A stretch of DNA of 14,040 nucleotides from Flavobacteriales bacterium UBA1995 (GTDB lineage Bacteria; Bacteroidota; Bacteroidia; Flavobacteriales_D; Sanyastnellaceae). The notes under the pieces were generated by a model that saw only the letters and a list, made by a program, of their open reading frames with translations, did no database searches and was not told the DNA's origin. Where the stretch lies: NCBI GenBank assembly GCA_002336475.1, contig DDCX01000101.1:712-14751 (forward strand), read 5' to 3'. Made by a program: the position numbers and the translations under genes. Shown here one piece after another: positions 7,582 to 14,040 of the stretch (within the stretch, counting starts at the first letter, position 1; every line of letters begins with the position of its first letter).

Positions 7582-8856
7582 TTAATTCACAGGCAATGTC
7601 TCCATGCCGATTATGCGGTCAGATCCGTCTGGAGCAGGGGCGTGAACAAAAACCGTATAAAGGTTGGGTGTGCCAGCATGATCGGCTTCGAAGGCATACT
7701 TTGAACTTCCATCTCCAAGGGTCACATATCGGTAGTCATACCAGCCTTGTTTGAGCCATTTTTTTAACCGGTATTCCTGTTCGTCGGCATCATAGGTCAT
7801 GCGAAAGCTGGGGTCAAGTGACCAACCAGTCAGCCCACCAAAGACAAAAACTTCGGGGACATCACCAAAATCGGGGTGAGCCAAAGAGAAGGTGACTTCC
7901 ATGTATTCTGAAGTCAGCTCCACATCGTCAAAACGATCGTTGTGTGCGGTGAACGCCCCGTTTAAATCCGGTCTGCTGCCCTGCAACCTAAAACGCCGGG
8001 ATTGATCGGTCCCCAGCTCCACCTTCCAAGAGGGCCCTTGGCCTTGGGACACCTCCTTGAGGCTTTTGATTCCCGGGGCCAAGTAGGAAAGGGATTTAAG
8101 GTCTGCCGAACGCCAACGGTCCGATCCTGGAAACGTCAGCTGAGGGTCTTGATTAAAGGACACCACATCTCCGCGCACCATTGAGGCTCCGATGTCATAA
8201 CCTGCTTGGCTCCAGTCCACATTGCGCAGGGCAGTCAGCCTTATGTCCATCATGGGCACCGACCAGCGGTGGCCAGGAGGGAGGGACACCTCAACCTCCA
8301 TCCGCTGATGGGAGGACACCTTGTCCGCCTCGAAGGGCCGGCGTTGATTCACCTCGACTTCAGCCAGCCGCTCATAAATGACGAGCCTCCTGATCAGGGC
8401 TATGCTTTCAGGATCTCCTTCGGCGTGCACCACCAACAAATAATTGCCACTGCGCGTGGGACGGAGGTCTTCAGAGGGAATGGTGGTCGCAACATGGGCG
8501 AACGGAAGGCTTCCTCCAAAACTGTTTTCGATGTTGTCCAAGGCATCAGGTGCCCAGCCATCGAGGTAATCCCATTCGGTCAAGTCTGATGCGGCGCTCC
8601 AATCAGCGGTGCAGTGGACAAGGGTCCATTCATATTCGGGCCAATCTCCCGAGAGGTCATCGAACCGGAGCACCAGTGGAGCGTCGCCCCCCAGCTGCAT
8701 GAATGGGCCGCCAAGCGGAGCGCCGAGTGGATGCAGCCGAACTGAACCTATGCTGGGAGCAGTGTAAGCCACGGTTAATCCATTTTGTCCAAAACAAAAG
8801 CCGCAGCATAGCCATCCAAAGAGCAACAGAAAAAGCCGTGTGAAGTGGGTGTGCAT
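7582..8856 (-). CDS. T9SS plug-like protein (DUF5103 family)
   Basis: This is a 424-residue exported protein of the DUF5103 family, now named for the plug of the type IX secretion translocon, a protein that closes the SprA pore from the periplasmic side when no PorV is bound. A signal peptide spans residues 1-24 (hydrophobic LFLLLFGWLCCGFCFGQ). The N-terminal domain shows SIGSVRLHPLG, then LVLRFDDLSGDWPEYEWTLV, HCTADW and WDYLDG, the most typical blocks of the family. The C-terminal part, with VFVFGGLTGWSLDPSFRM and KKWLKQGWYDYRYV, looks like an E-set or CBM48-type beta-sandwich. The ATG has a perfect TACTTTTG element seven bases upstream. It is first in the minus-strand block and diverges from nqrA. 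The plug function is known for a homologue and is inferred here. Confidence 0.85.
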   Translation of the reverse strand: MHTHFTRLFLLLFGWLCCGFCFGQNGLTVAYTAPSIGSVRLHPLGAPLGGPFMQLGGDAPLVLRFDDLSGDWPEYEWTLVHCTADWSAASDLTEWDYLDGWAPDALDNIENSFGGSLPFAHVATTIPSEDLRPTRSGNYLLVVHAEGDPESIALIRRLVIYERLAEVEVNQRRPFEADKVSSHQRMEVEVSLPPGHRWSVPMMDIRLTALRNVDWSQAGYDIGASMVRGDVVSFNQDPQLTFPGSDRWRSADLKSLSYLAPGIKSLKEVSQGQGPSWKVELGTDQSRRFRLQGSRPDLNGAFTAHNDRFDDVELTSEYMEVTFSLAHPDFGDVPEVFVFGGLTGWSLDPSFRMTYDADEQEYRLKKWLKQGWYDYRYVTLGDGSSKYAFEADHAGTPNLYTVFVHAPAPDGSDRIIGMETLPVN

Positions 8857-8863
8857 GTCGGGT

Positions 8864-8871
8864 CAAAAGTA
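8864..8871 (-). promoter_or_regulatory. candidate -7 promoter element for the plug-like gene
   Basis: On the minus strand this reads TACTTTTG, a perfect match to TAnnTTTG, ending seven bases before the ATG at 8856. If used, the transcript would start within a few bases of the start codon. No clear -33 TTG at normal spacing is visible. Confidence 0.45.
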
Positions 8872-8955
8872 CCCCGCAAGCAACTCCACACCCCCAGATG
8901 TGGACAATGCCAAAAGGTTGGGGCATTCTACGGGTGAATTCGGCACTCTGCGCAG

Positions 8956-8963
8956 TACCTTTA
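8956..8963 (+). promoter_or_regulatory. candidate -7 promoter element for nqrA-F
   Basis: TACCTTTA matches seven of eight positions of the Bacteroidota -7 consensus TAnnTTTG. It lies 29 bases before the nqrA ATG, so it would give a short leader of about 25 bases. No good TTG -33 box is seen about 19 bases upstream. The assignment is inferred from consensus and position only. Confidence 0.4.
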
Positions 8964-8992
8964 GCGCGCAAAATCAGCACGTAACAAGCGAC

Positions 8993-10348
8993 ATGCCTGC
9001 AACCGTCAAGATCCGGAAGGGCTTGGACATCCGCCTGAAAGGGGGAGTCCAAGGTGCATCCCATGACCTTCCCGCCTCAGACCGTTTTTCTATCCATCCA
9101 ACCGATTTCCACGGTTTGGTGCCCCGCATGGCCGTTAAGGCAGGTGCTGAGGTAAAGGCAGGAGACGTTCTCTTCACCGACAAAAAGAACCCCGAGATCA
9201 AGTTCGTAAGCGGCATCGCCGGTACGGTACAAGAGCCTGTTCGCGGTGAAAAGCGCCGAATCCTGCGCGTTGATGTGGTTCCTTCAGGCTCAGGTGTCAT
9301 TTCAGGAGCGACCATCGATCCCACACAGCCAGACGGCGATGCAGTGCGCGCAGCGATGCTCAGCATGGGTTTCTGGCCCATGTTGCAACAACGGCCCTTT
9401 GCGGTCATGCCCGCTTCGGACAGCACCCCCCGCGACATTTTCGTGAGTGGTTTTGACACGGCTCCTCTGGCACCCAGTGCTGCCATGGTCTTGGAGGGCC
9501 GGATGGACGGTTTCCGCGCCGGATTGGCTTACCTCAATGCCTTGCTTCCAGAGGGACGCAAAGTGCAGTTGGGCATCGCTCAGGGTGACACCAGCTTCTC
9601 TGGAGTCACAGAAGCAGACATGACCTCATTCTCAGGTCCGCACCCCGCAGGAAATGTGGGGGTTCAAATCCACGAAGTGGGCCCTATGAACAAGGGTGAA
9701 GTGGTGTGGACAGTGGGCATGCAAGACGTAGCCAACATTGGCGAAGGCCTGATGAGCGGAAGCTATGTGGGCAAGCGTACGGTCGCCCTCACAGGGTCCC
9801 GCTCGCAACCGGCACTGCTCAATACAACCATTGGAGTCCCCCTTTCCAGCGTCATCAAAGACAGGGTGATGACGGAAGGAACGCGCGTCATCTCAGGCAA
9901 TGTGCTGACAGGCACGGTTCGCGGGGACGAAGGGGCACTTGGTTTTCACGACCAGCAAGTCACTTGTATTCCAGAAGGTGACGATCCTTTGTTCTTCTTG
10001 ACCAAAGGGTGGCTCGGACCTGGTTTTGACAAGTTCAGTGCTTCACGCGCTTTTCCCACTTGGCTGATGCCGAAGGGGAAGGAATACGACCTCAACACCA
10101 ACAACAATGGGGAGGAGCGTGCATTTGTGGTCACTGGCCAGTACGATGCGGTCTTCCCATTTGACATTTACCCAGTGCAGCTCCTGAAGAGCATCATGGT
10201 CGGCGACATCGACCGCATGGAAAAACTGGGCATTTACGAAGTGGCACCAGAAGATTTTGCCCTGTGCGAATACGTGTGCACTTCCAAGCTGGCCGTCCAG
10301 GACATCGTCCGCAATGGATTGGACCAGATGATTGAAGAATTCGCCTGA
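8993..10348 (+). CDS. nqrA: Na+-translocating NADH:quinone reductase subunit A
   Basis: NqrA is the cytoplasmic subunit of Na+-NQR that is associated with the quinone end of the enzyme. The protein is 451 residues, matching the family length of roughly 446-450. It starts MPATVKIRKGLDIRLKGG, the standard NqrA opening. A barrel-sandwich (biotinyl-lipoyl-like) stretch follows at about 38-98, with VKAGAEVKAGDVLFTDKKNP and GIAGTVQEPVRGEKRRIL, as also seen in RnfC. Further family blocks are GPHPAGNVGVQIHEVGPMNKG and, near the C-terminus, FDIYPVQLLKSIMVGDIDRM and ALCEYVCTSKLAVQDIVRNG. The frame is open upstream to an ATG at 8840, but that would overlap the divergent plug-like gene, and 8993 matches the family start. 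It is the first gene of the operon, 30 bases before nqrB. Confidence 0.97.
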   Translation: MPATVKIRKGLDIRLKGGVQGASHDLPASDRFSIHPTDFHGLVPRMAVKAGAEVKAGDVLFTDKKNPEIKFVSGIAGTVQEPVRGEKRRILRVDVVPSGSGVISGATIDPTQPDGDAVRAAMLSMGFWPMLQQRPFAVMPASDSTPRDIFVSGFDTAPLAPSAAMVLEGRMDGFRAGLAYLNALLPEGRKVQLGIAQGDTSFSGVTEADMTSFSGPHPAGNVGVQIHEVGPMNKGEVVWTVGMQDVANIGEGLMSGSYVGKRTVALTGSRSQPALLNTTIGVPLSSVIKDRVMTEGTRVISGNVLTGTVRGDEGALGFHDQQVTCIPEGDDPLFFLTKGWLGPGFDKFSASRAFPTWLMPKGKEYDLNTNNNGEERAFVVTGQYDAVFPFDIYPVQLLKSIMVGDIDRMEKLGIYEVAPEDFALCEYVCTSKLAVQDIVRNGLDQMIEEFA

Positions 10349-10378
10349 TCCATCAACAGAGATATAAAGAAGAGAACC

Positions 10379-11623
10379 ATGAAGGCCCTTCACAAACTCA
10401 TCGAGGAGCGCGTCAAGCCCAACTTTACCGGGGACGGAAAATTAAAGCGCTTCTGGGTCGTCTTCGACGCCTTGGAGACGTTCCTGTTTACCCCTGGTCA
10501 CACCACAGCCAAAGGCGTGCACGTCCGCGACGGCATCGACCTGAAGCGGACCATGTTCTTGGTCATCGTGGCCATGATTCCCGCATTGCTGTTTGGCACG
10601 TGGAACATCGGCCACCAATACTATTTAAGCCTGGGTGACATCACCACTGCCGATCCTTGGACGGCCATGTTCCTCGATAAAATCATCGTAGGGGCCATCA
10701 AGGTGGTGCCCTTGATTGTGGTCAGTTACGCCACCGGACTCGGCATCGAGTTCGTCATAGCGGGAATCAACGGCCATGCCATCAACGAAGGGTTTTTGGT
10801 CAGTGGAATGCTGATCCCGCTCATCATGCCTGTGGATGTGCCCCTCTGGATGGTAGCTGTCGCCACTGCTTTTGCCGTGCTGATTGCCAAAGAAGTCTTT
10901 GGTGGTACAGGGATGAACATCCTCAATGTGGCCTTGACCTGCAGGGCATTCTTGTTTTTCGCCTACCCGAAACAGATGTCCGGTGAAATCTGGATCCACG
11001 ATGTCATGGCTGCCAAGTCAGGAGGGTTGCTTGCCGATGGTTACACTGGAGCCACCGCTTTGGGACACCTGGCCAACACCGTGGGACAACCGGTACAGGG
11101 AGAAGTGTCCAATGGCGTCATGTCCATGTTCGCCGACGGTGGCATGTTCTCTTTGATGAATTGCTTCATCGGAACCATCCCCGGATCAGTGGCTGAGACC
11201 AGTGCGTTGGCCGCCTTGGTCGGAGCTGCCATTCTCATTTGGACAGGCATCGGAAGCTGGAGGATCATTTCAAGTTTCATTGTGGGTGGACTCGTCATGG
11301 GGGCCATCTTCAACCTGCTTTCCCTTAACGCCTACATGACCATAGGTCCCGTTCACCAGATTGTGATGGGGGGCTTCATGTTTGGAGCCGTCTTCATGGC
11401 CACCGACCCGGTCAGTGCTGCCCAAACCAGCACGGGAAAATGGGTATACGGATTCCTAGGTGGACTCTTCTCGATCATGATCCGGGTCTTCAACCCCGCC
11501 TATCCCGAAGGAGTGATGATGGCCATCCTCTTCATGAACGTTATGGCGCCTACGATCGACCACTACGTCATCGAAGCCAACATCCGCCGCCGCGAAAAGC
11601 GCCTCACGGCTGCTGTCGCCTGA
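10379..11623 (+). CDS. nqrB: Na+-translocating NADH:quinone reductase subunit B
   Basis: NqrB is the largest membrane subunit, carrying a covalent FMN and riboflavin and forming the Na+ path and quinone site with its partners. The 414 residues equal the family norm. The N-terminus up to about residue 55 is cytoplasmic, ending HVRDGIDLKRTM, followed by many hydrophobic segments, for example TMFLVIVAMIPALLFGTW, FVIAGINGHAINEGFLVSGM and the C-terminal GGFMFGAVFMATDPVSAAQT. The ApbE-type flavinylation motif is DGYTGATALG, placing the FMN-acceptor threonine at T226. The corresponding residue in Vibrio cholerae is T236. The purine-rich AAGAAGAG at 10367-10374 can serve as a ribosome-binding site. 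It is co-transcribed with nqrA and nqrC (gaps of 30 and 20 bases). The homologous RnfD is excluded by length and by the NqrA/C/F context. Confidence 0.97.
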   Translation: MKALHKLIEERVKPNFTGDGKLKRFWVVFDALETFLFTPGHTTAKGVHVRDGIDLKRTMFLVIVAMIPALLFGTWNIGHQYYLSLGDITTADPWTAMFLDKIIVGAIKVVPLIVVSYATGLGIEFVIAGINGHAINEGFLVSGMLIPLIMPVDVPLWMVAVATAFAVLIAKEVFGGTGMNILNVALTCRAFLFFAYPKQMSGEIWIHDVMAAKSGGLLADGYTGATALGHLANTVGQPVQGEVSNGVMSMFADGGMFSLMNCFIGTIPGSVAETSALAALVGAAILIWTGIGSWRIISSFIVGGLVMGAIFNLLSLNAYMTIGPVHQIVMGGFMFGAVFMATDPVSAAQTSTGKWVYGFLGGLFSIMIRVFNPAYPEGVMMAILFMNVMAPTIDHYVIEANIRRREKRLTAAVA

Positions 11624-11643
11624 TTCTAAAACGAAGCTGAACC

Positions 11644-12384
11644 ATGGCATTCAATAAGAACTCCAACGGATACACCTTCCTCTTCGCCATTTTGATGGTG
11701 GTGTTGGTAGGCGCGATCCTCGCCTTTACGAGCTTGTCCCTCAAGCCCATGCAGAAGGCCAATGCGGCCGAAAAGAAAATGATGAACATCTTGGGCGCCA
11801 TTGGTGTGCCCAGTGAACGCGGCGCAGTCGAAGCCAAGTTTGTGGACTTCGTAAAAGAACGGGTGTCCATCGACAGTGAAGGACGTAAAGTGGGCAGCAG
11901 ATCGGGAACCGTCGAAGCAGGTGACGCTGAAGACCCGTTCAACATTAACGTCCAAAAGGACTTCAGGAGCAAGGCAGACGCCAGCACGCTCAACTTCCCG
12001 CTTTTTGCCTGCAACAAGGAAGGCCAAGACCTGTACGTTGTTCCCGTCGTCGGTAAAGGACTGTGGGGACCGATCTGGGGCTATGTGGCCTTGGAATCAG
12101 ACATGGAGACCATTTATGGTGCCGTGTTCGACCACAAAACAGAGACCCCTGGCCTGGGTGCAGAAATCAAGGAAGGTTTCTTCCAAGATCCGTTCAAAGG
12201 CAAGAAAATTAGCAAAGTGGCCCCACACTTCGAAGTGGTGAAAGGCGGTGCTCCTACGACGGAATATTCTGTCGACGGCATCACCGGCGGCACCATCACT
12301 TCAAAAGGAGTGGGGGAGATGGTCGATCGCACCATGTCCATTTACTTGAAGTACTTCCAATCCGCTCCCAAAGCACAGAAGTGA
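11644..12384 (+). CDS. nqrC: Na+-translocating NADH:quinone reductase subunit C
   Basis: NqrC carries the second covalently bound FMN and passes electrons within the complex from the periplasmic side. The protein is 246 residues. A single N-terminal membrane segment spans about 10-33 (FLFAILMVVLVGAILAFTSL). It is followed by family blocks such as KKMMNILGAIGVP, PVVGKGLWGPIWGYVALE and HKTETPGLGAEI. The flavin-attachment site is the DGITGGTITSKGVGEM stretch, with the acceptor threonine at T217. The usual motif is D-x-x-S/T-G-A-T; here the alanine is glycine, otherwise the motif is intact. The stop TGA shares its last base with the ATG of nqrD (TGATG). A flavin transferase (ApbE) must attach FMN; its gene is not in this window. 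Confidence 0.96.
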   Translation: MAFNKNSNGYTFLFAILMVVLVGAILAFTSLSLKPMQKANAAEKKMMNILGAIGVPSERGAVEAKFVDFVKERVSIDSEGRKVGSRSGTVEAGDAEDPFNINVQKDFRSKADASTLNFPLFACNKEGQDLYVVPVVGKGLWGPIWGYVALESDMETIYGAVFDHKTETPGLGAEIKEGFFQDPFKGKKISKVAPHFEVVKGGAPTTEYSVDGITGGTITSKGVGEMVDRTMSIYLKYFQSAPKAQK

Positions 12385-13079
12385 TGAGCACCGAAACGAC
12401 TACAGCTGTTGAGCCCAAGCGCGAGTCGCTCTTCTCGAAGAAGAACCGCAAGCTGCTGACCGACCCGCTCGATGACAGCAACCCCATTACAGTGCAGGTG
12501 CTTGGCATCTGCAGTGCGCTGGCCATTACAGTACAGGTTCAGCAAGCCGTCATCATGAGCCTCGCCGTGCTCTTTGTGATGATCGGTGGAAACGTGATCG
12601 TGTCCATGATGCGCAACATCATACCCGACCGCATCCGAATCATTGTGCAATTGGTGGTCATCGCATCCTTGGTGATCATCGTGGACGAGGTGCTCAAGGC
12701 ATACAGCCCGGACATTTCCGAGAAGCTGTCTGTATTTGTAGGCCTCATCATCACCAACTGCATCATCATGGGACGCCTCGAAGCCTTTGCATTGGGCAAC
12801 AAGCCAGGACCGGCCATGCTCGATGCTGTCGGCAACGCCATGGGTTATGCTTGGATCCTCTTGGCTGTGGCCCTCGTGCGCGAGGTCTTTGGCAGTGGAG
12901 CCATCAGCTTCCCGGGAGTGGGACAGGTCAAGTTCTTGCCCGAAGGCTGGTTCATGGCCAATGGTGGATTCTATGAAAACAACAACCTGATGATTCTGCC
13001 TCCAATGGCACTCATCACCGTGGGCATCATTATTTGGATCCAAAGATCCCGTAACCGCAGCCTCATTGAGGAGAACTGA
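12384..13079 (+). CDS. nqrD: Na+-translocating NADH:quinone reductase subunit D
   Basis: NqrD is a polytopic membrane subunit, usually with six helices in inverted topology to NqrE, that helps hold the membrane-embedded iron-sulfur centre. The protein has 231 residues. The two iron ligands are visible as C43 in LGICSALAI and C126 in [15 protein letters not shown], equivalent to C29 and C112 of the Vibrio enzyme. Hydrophobic segments include [18 protein letters not shown] and [20 protein letters not shown]. The N-terminus is about 14 residues longer than the Vibrio one I remember, charged, and begins [16 protein letters not shown] chose the ATG at 12384, which overlaps the nqrC stop by one base; GTG at 12381 would add one residue. 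RnfE is the close paralogue, but the operon context decides for NqrD. Confidence 0.96.
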   Translation: MSTETTTAVEPKRESLFSKKNRKLLTDPLDDSNPITVQVLGICSALAITVQVQQAVIMSLAVLFVMIGGNVIVSMMRNIIPDRIRIIVQLVVIASLVIIVDEVLKAYSPDISEKLSVFVGLIITNCIIMGRLEAFALGNKPGPAMLDAVGNAMGYAWILLAVALVREVFGSGAISFPGVGQVKFLPEGWFMANGGFYENNNLMILPPMALITVGIIIWIQRSRNRSLIEEN

Positions 13080-13093
13080 TAAAAGCTAAGACC

Positions 13094-13708
13094 ATGGAAT
13101 ACCTCAGCTTATTCGTGAAGGGGATCTTCGTAGAGAACATGATCTTCGCCTACTTCCTGGGCATGTGCTCGTACCTCGCCGTCTCCAAGACAGTGAAGAC
13201 AGCCGTTGGCCTTGGATTCGCGGTGATTTTCGTTCTGGGCATTACGGTCCCCATCAACTATCTCCTCGAGAACTTTGTCCTCAAAGAAGGCGCGCTTACC
13301 TGGCTCAGCCCTGAGTACGCCACTGTAGACCTCAGCTTTTTGAGCTACATCATGTTCATTGCGGTCATTGCATCTATGGTGCAGCTGGTCGAAATGATCG
13401 TGGAGAAATTCGCCCCCGCTCTGTACGGAGCGCTGGGCATTTTCTTGCCCCTGATTGCGGTAAACTGCTCCATTCTCGGAGGAGCGTTGTTCATGCAGGA
13501 GCGCCAATATCCCAGCATCGGCGAGGCCACAATCTTTGGCCTCGGCTCGGGTGTGGGTTGGCTGCTGGCCATCGTGGCCATTGCCGCGATCCGCGAAAAG
13601 ATCCGTTACAGCAACATCCCTGCACCCTTGAAGGGGTTGGGCATCACTTTTATTCTGACCGGCCTTATGGGCATGGCGTTTATGGCCTTTATGGGCATTG
13701 AAATCTGA
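13094..13708 (+). CDS. nqrE: Na+-translocating NADH:quinone reductase subunit E
   Basis: NqrE is the six-helix membrane partner of NqrD. Together they bind the iron-sulfur centre that carries electrons across the membrane. It is 204 residues, close to the usual 198. It opens [20 protein letters not shown], the family signature. C25 in [16 protein letters not shown] and C125 in [10 protein letters not shown] are the metal ligands, equivalent to C26 and C120 in Vibrio. The hydrophobic segments alternate with short loops throughout, ending [17 protein letters not shown]. The ATG sits 14 bases after the nqrD stop. No strong Shine-Dalgarno sequence is visible in that gap, so translation may depend on coupling. 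RnfA is the paralogue; the nqr context and the extended loop after residue 60 favour NqrE. Confidence 0.97.
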   Translation: MEYLSLFVKGIFVENMIFAYFLGMCSYLAVSKTVKTAVGLGFAVIFVLGITVPINYLLENFVLKEGALTWLSPEYATVDLSFLSYIMFIAVIASMVQLVEMIVEKFAPALYGALGIFLPLIAVNCSILGGALFMQERQYPSIGEATIFGLGSGVGWLLAIVAIAAIREKIRYSNIPAPLKGLGITFILTGLMGMAFMAFMGIEI

Positions 13709-13710
13709 AC

Positions 13711-13717
13711 GAGGAAG
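13711..13717 (+). promoter_or_regulatory. ribosome-binding site of nqrF
   Basis: GAGGAAG ends two bases before the nqrF ATG and resembles a Shine-Dalgarno sequence, though closer to the start than usual. It is the clearest such site in the window; the minus-strand genes have none, which is typical of Bacteroidota. Confidence 0.4.
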
Positions 13718-13719
13718 TC

Positions 13720-14040
13720 ATGACTACCACGATCCTGCTCACCATTGTTTTCTTCCTGGCCGTCATTCTGATGCTGGTCAGTCTGCTGCTTTTTGCCAAA
13801 GCGCGTCTTTCCCCAAGCGGAAAGCTCAAGCTCGTCATCAATGGCGAGCAAACCCTTGAAGTGGATGGGGGAAGCACGCTGCTGACCACCTTGGGCAACG
13901 CGGGCGTATTCCTTCCCTCAGCCTGTGGCGGAGGTGGAACCTGTGTTCAATGCCGCTGTCAGGTGCCTGCTGGAGGCGGAACAATCCTGCCTACGGAGGA
14001 GCCCCACTTTTCGCGCAAAGAAATTGCCGACAACTGGCGC
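13720..14040 (+). CDS. nqrF: Na+-translocating NADH:quinone reductase subunit F, N-terminal 107 residues (partial)
   Basis: NqrF is the NADH-oxidising subunit and first electron acceptor, with an N-terminal membrane anchor, a 2Fe-2S ferredoxin domain and a C-terminal FAD/NADH reductase domain. Only the first 107 residues lie in the window. The anchor helix is about 5-26 (ILLTIVFFLAVILMLVSLLL). The ferredoxin domain starts near K35, with KLKLVINGEQTLEVDGGSTL and LPSACGGGGTCVQCRCQVPAGGG. Cysteines C69, C75 and C78 match the Vibrio ligands C70, C76 and C79. The fourth ligand, expected near residue 110, falls just beyond the edge. The ATG follows the nqrE stop by 11 bases and has GAGGAAG at 13711-13717. 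No defect is seen; the truncation is due to the window only. Confidence 0.96.
   Translation, partial: MTTTILLTIVFFLAVILMLVSLLLFAKARLSPSGKLKLVINGEQTLEVDGGSTLLTTLGNAGVFLPSACGGGGTCVQCRCQVPAGGGTILPTEEPHFSRKEIADNWR

Larger units (their letters stand above)
8857..8992. promoter_or_regulatory. divergent intergenic region between the plug-like gene and nqrA
   Basis: These 136 bases separate the divergent starts of the T9SS plug-like gene and nqrA and must carry the promoters for both the nqr operon and the head of the minus-strand block. One TAnnTTTG-like element is visible on each strand (entered separately). Their -33 TTG partners are not obvious at the expected distance. I see no strong palindrome that would suggest a shared operator. 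Confidence 0.7.

Noticed and set aside
7296..7754. A 152-codon plus-strand open frame across the apaG/plug-like junction.
   Set aside because: It is antisense to two recognised genes and has no family resemblance.
8840..8992. A 51-codon N-terminal extension of nqrA from an upstream ATG.
   Set aside because: It would overlap the start of the divergent plug-like gene and place residues before the universal NqrA N-terminus; the ATG at 8993 fits the family.
10379..13708. An Rnf complex instead of Na+-NQR.
   Set aside because: The order A-B-C-D-E-F, the NqrA start, the NqrC and NqrF sequences and the absence of an RnfB ferredoxin gene identify Na+-NQR.

Overview
The window looks like a piece of a chromosome from a Bacteroidota bacterium, probably Flavobacteriales-related and visibly GC-rich for that group (my estimate by eye). 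The grounds are a TonB-dependent receptor with carboxypeptidase-regulatory-like N-terminal domains, a type IX secretion system (T9SS) plug-family protein, a secreted serine hydrolase whose C-terminus resembles a T9SS sorting tail, TAnnTTTG-like promoter elements, and a complete-looking Na+-NQR operon. Nothing points to a plasmid, phage or transposon. I see no tRNA, rRNA, CRISPR array, insertion sequence or convincing terminator, and no gene-free stretch longer than about 140 bases.

Left and centre (1-8856) form one compact block of eight genes, all on the minus strand. In transcription order they are: a T9SS plug-family (DUF5103) protein, ApaG, a secreted S12-type serine hydrolase, a short-chain dehydrogenase, a GT4-like glycosyltransferase (its GTG start overlaps the dehydrogenase stop), peptide chain release factor 3 (prfC), a small exported carboxypeptidase-regulatory-like protein, and a TonB-dependent receptor that runs off the left edge. 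Gaps are mostly below 60 bases. Six of the genes that have their own ATG nonetheless carry a TA-N(1-2)-TTYR element 4-7 bases before it, which suggests several internal promoters and very short or absent leaders.

Right (8993-14040) is the plus-strand operon nqrA-nqrB-nqrC-nqrD-nqrE-nqrF for the Na+-translocating NADH:quinone oxidoreductase. This membrane complex oxidises NADH, reduces quinone and exports Na+. The key cofactor residues are readable: FMN-acceptor threonines in NqrB and NqrC, the membrane iron-centre cysteines in NqrD and NqrE, and the first three 2Fe-2S cysteines in NqrF. NqrF is cut by the right edge after 107 residues.

The two blocks diverge from a 136-base intergenic region (8857-8992) that carries a promoter-like element on each strand. 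The genes form two functional themes, sodium-based respiration and cell-envelope or secretion functions, plus the housekeeping genes prfC and apaG. I found no convincing undescribed system. The most interesting signals are the promoter boxes abutting start codons, the altered flavinylation motif in NqrC, and the co-location of a T9SS component with a putative T9SS substrate.
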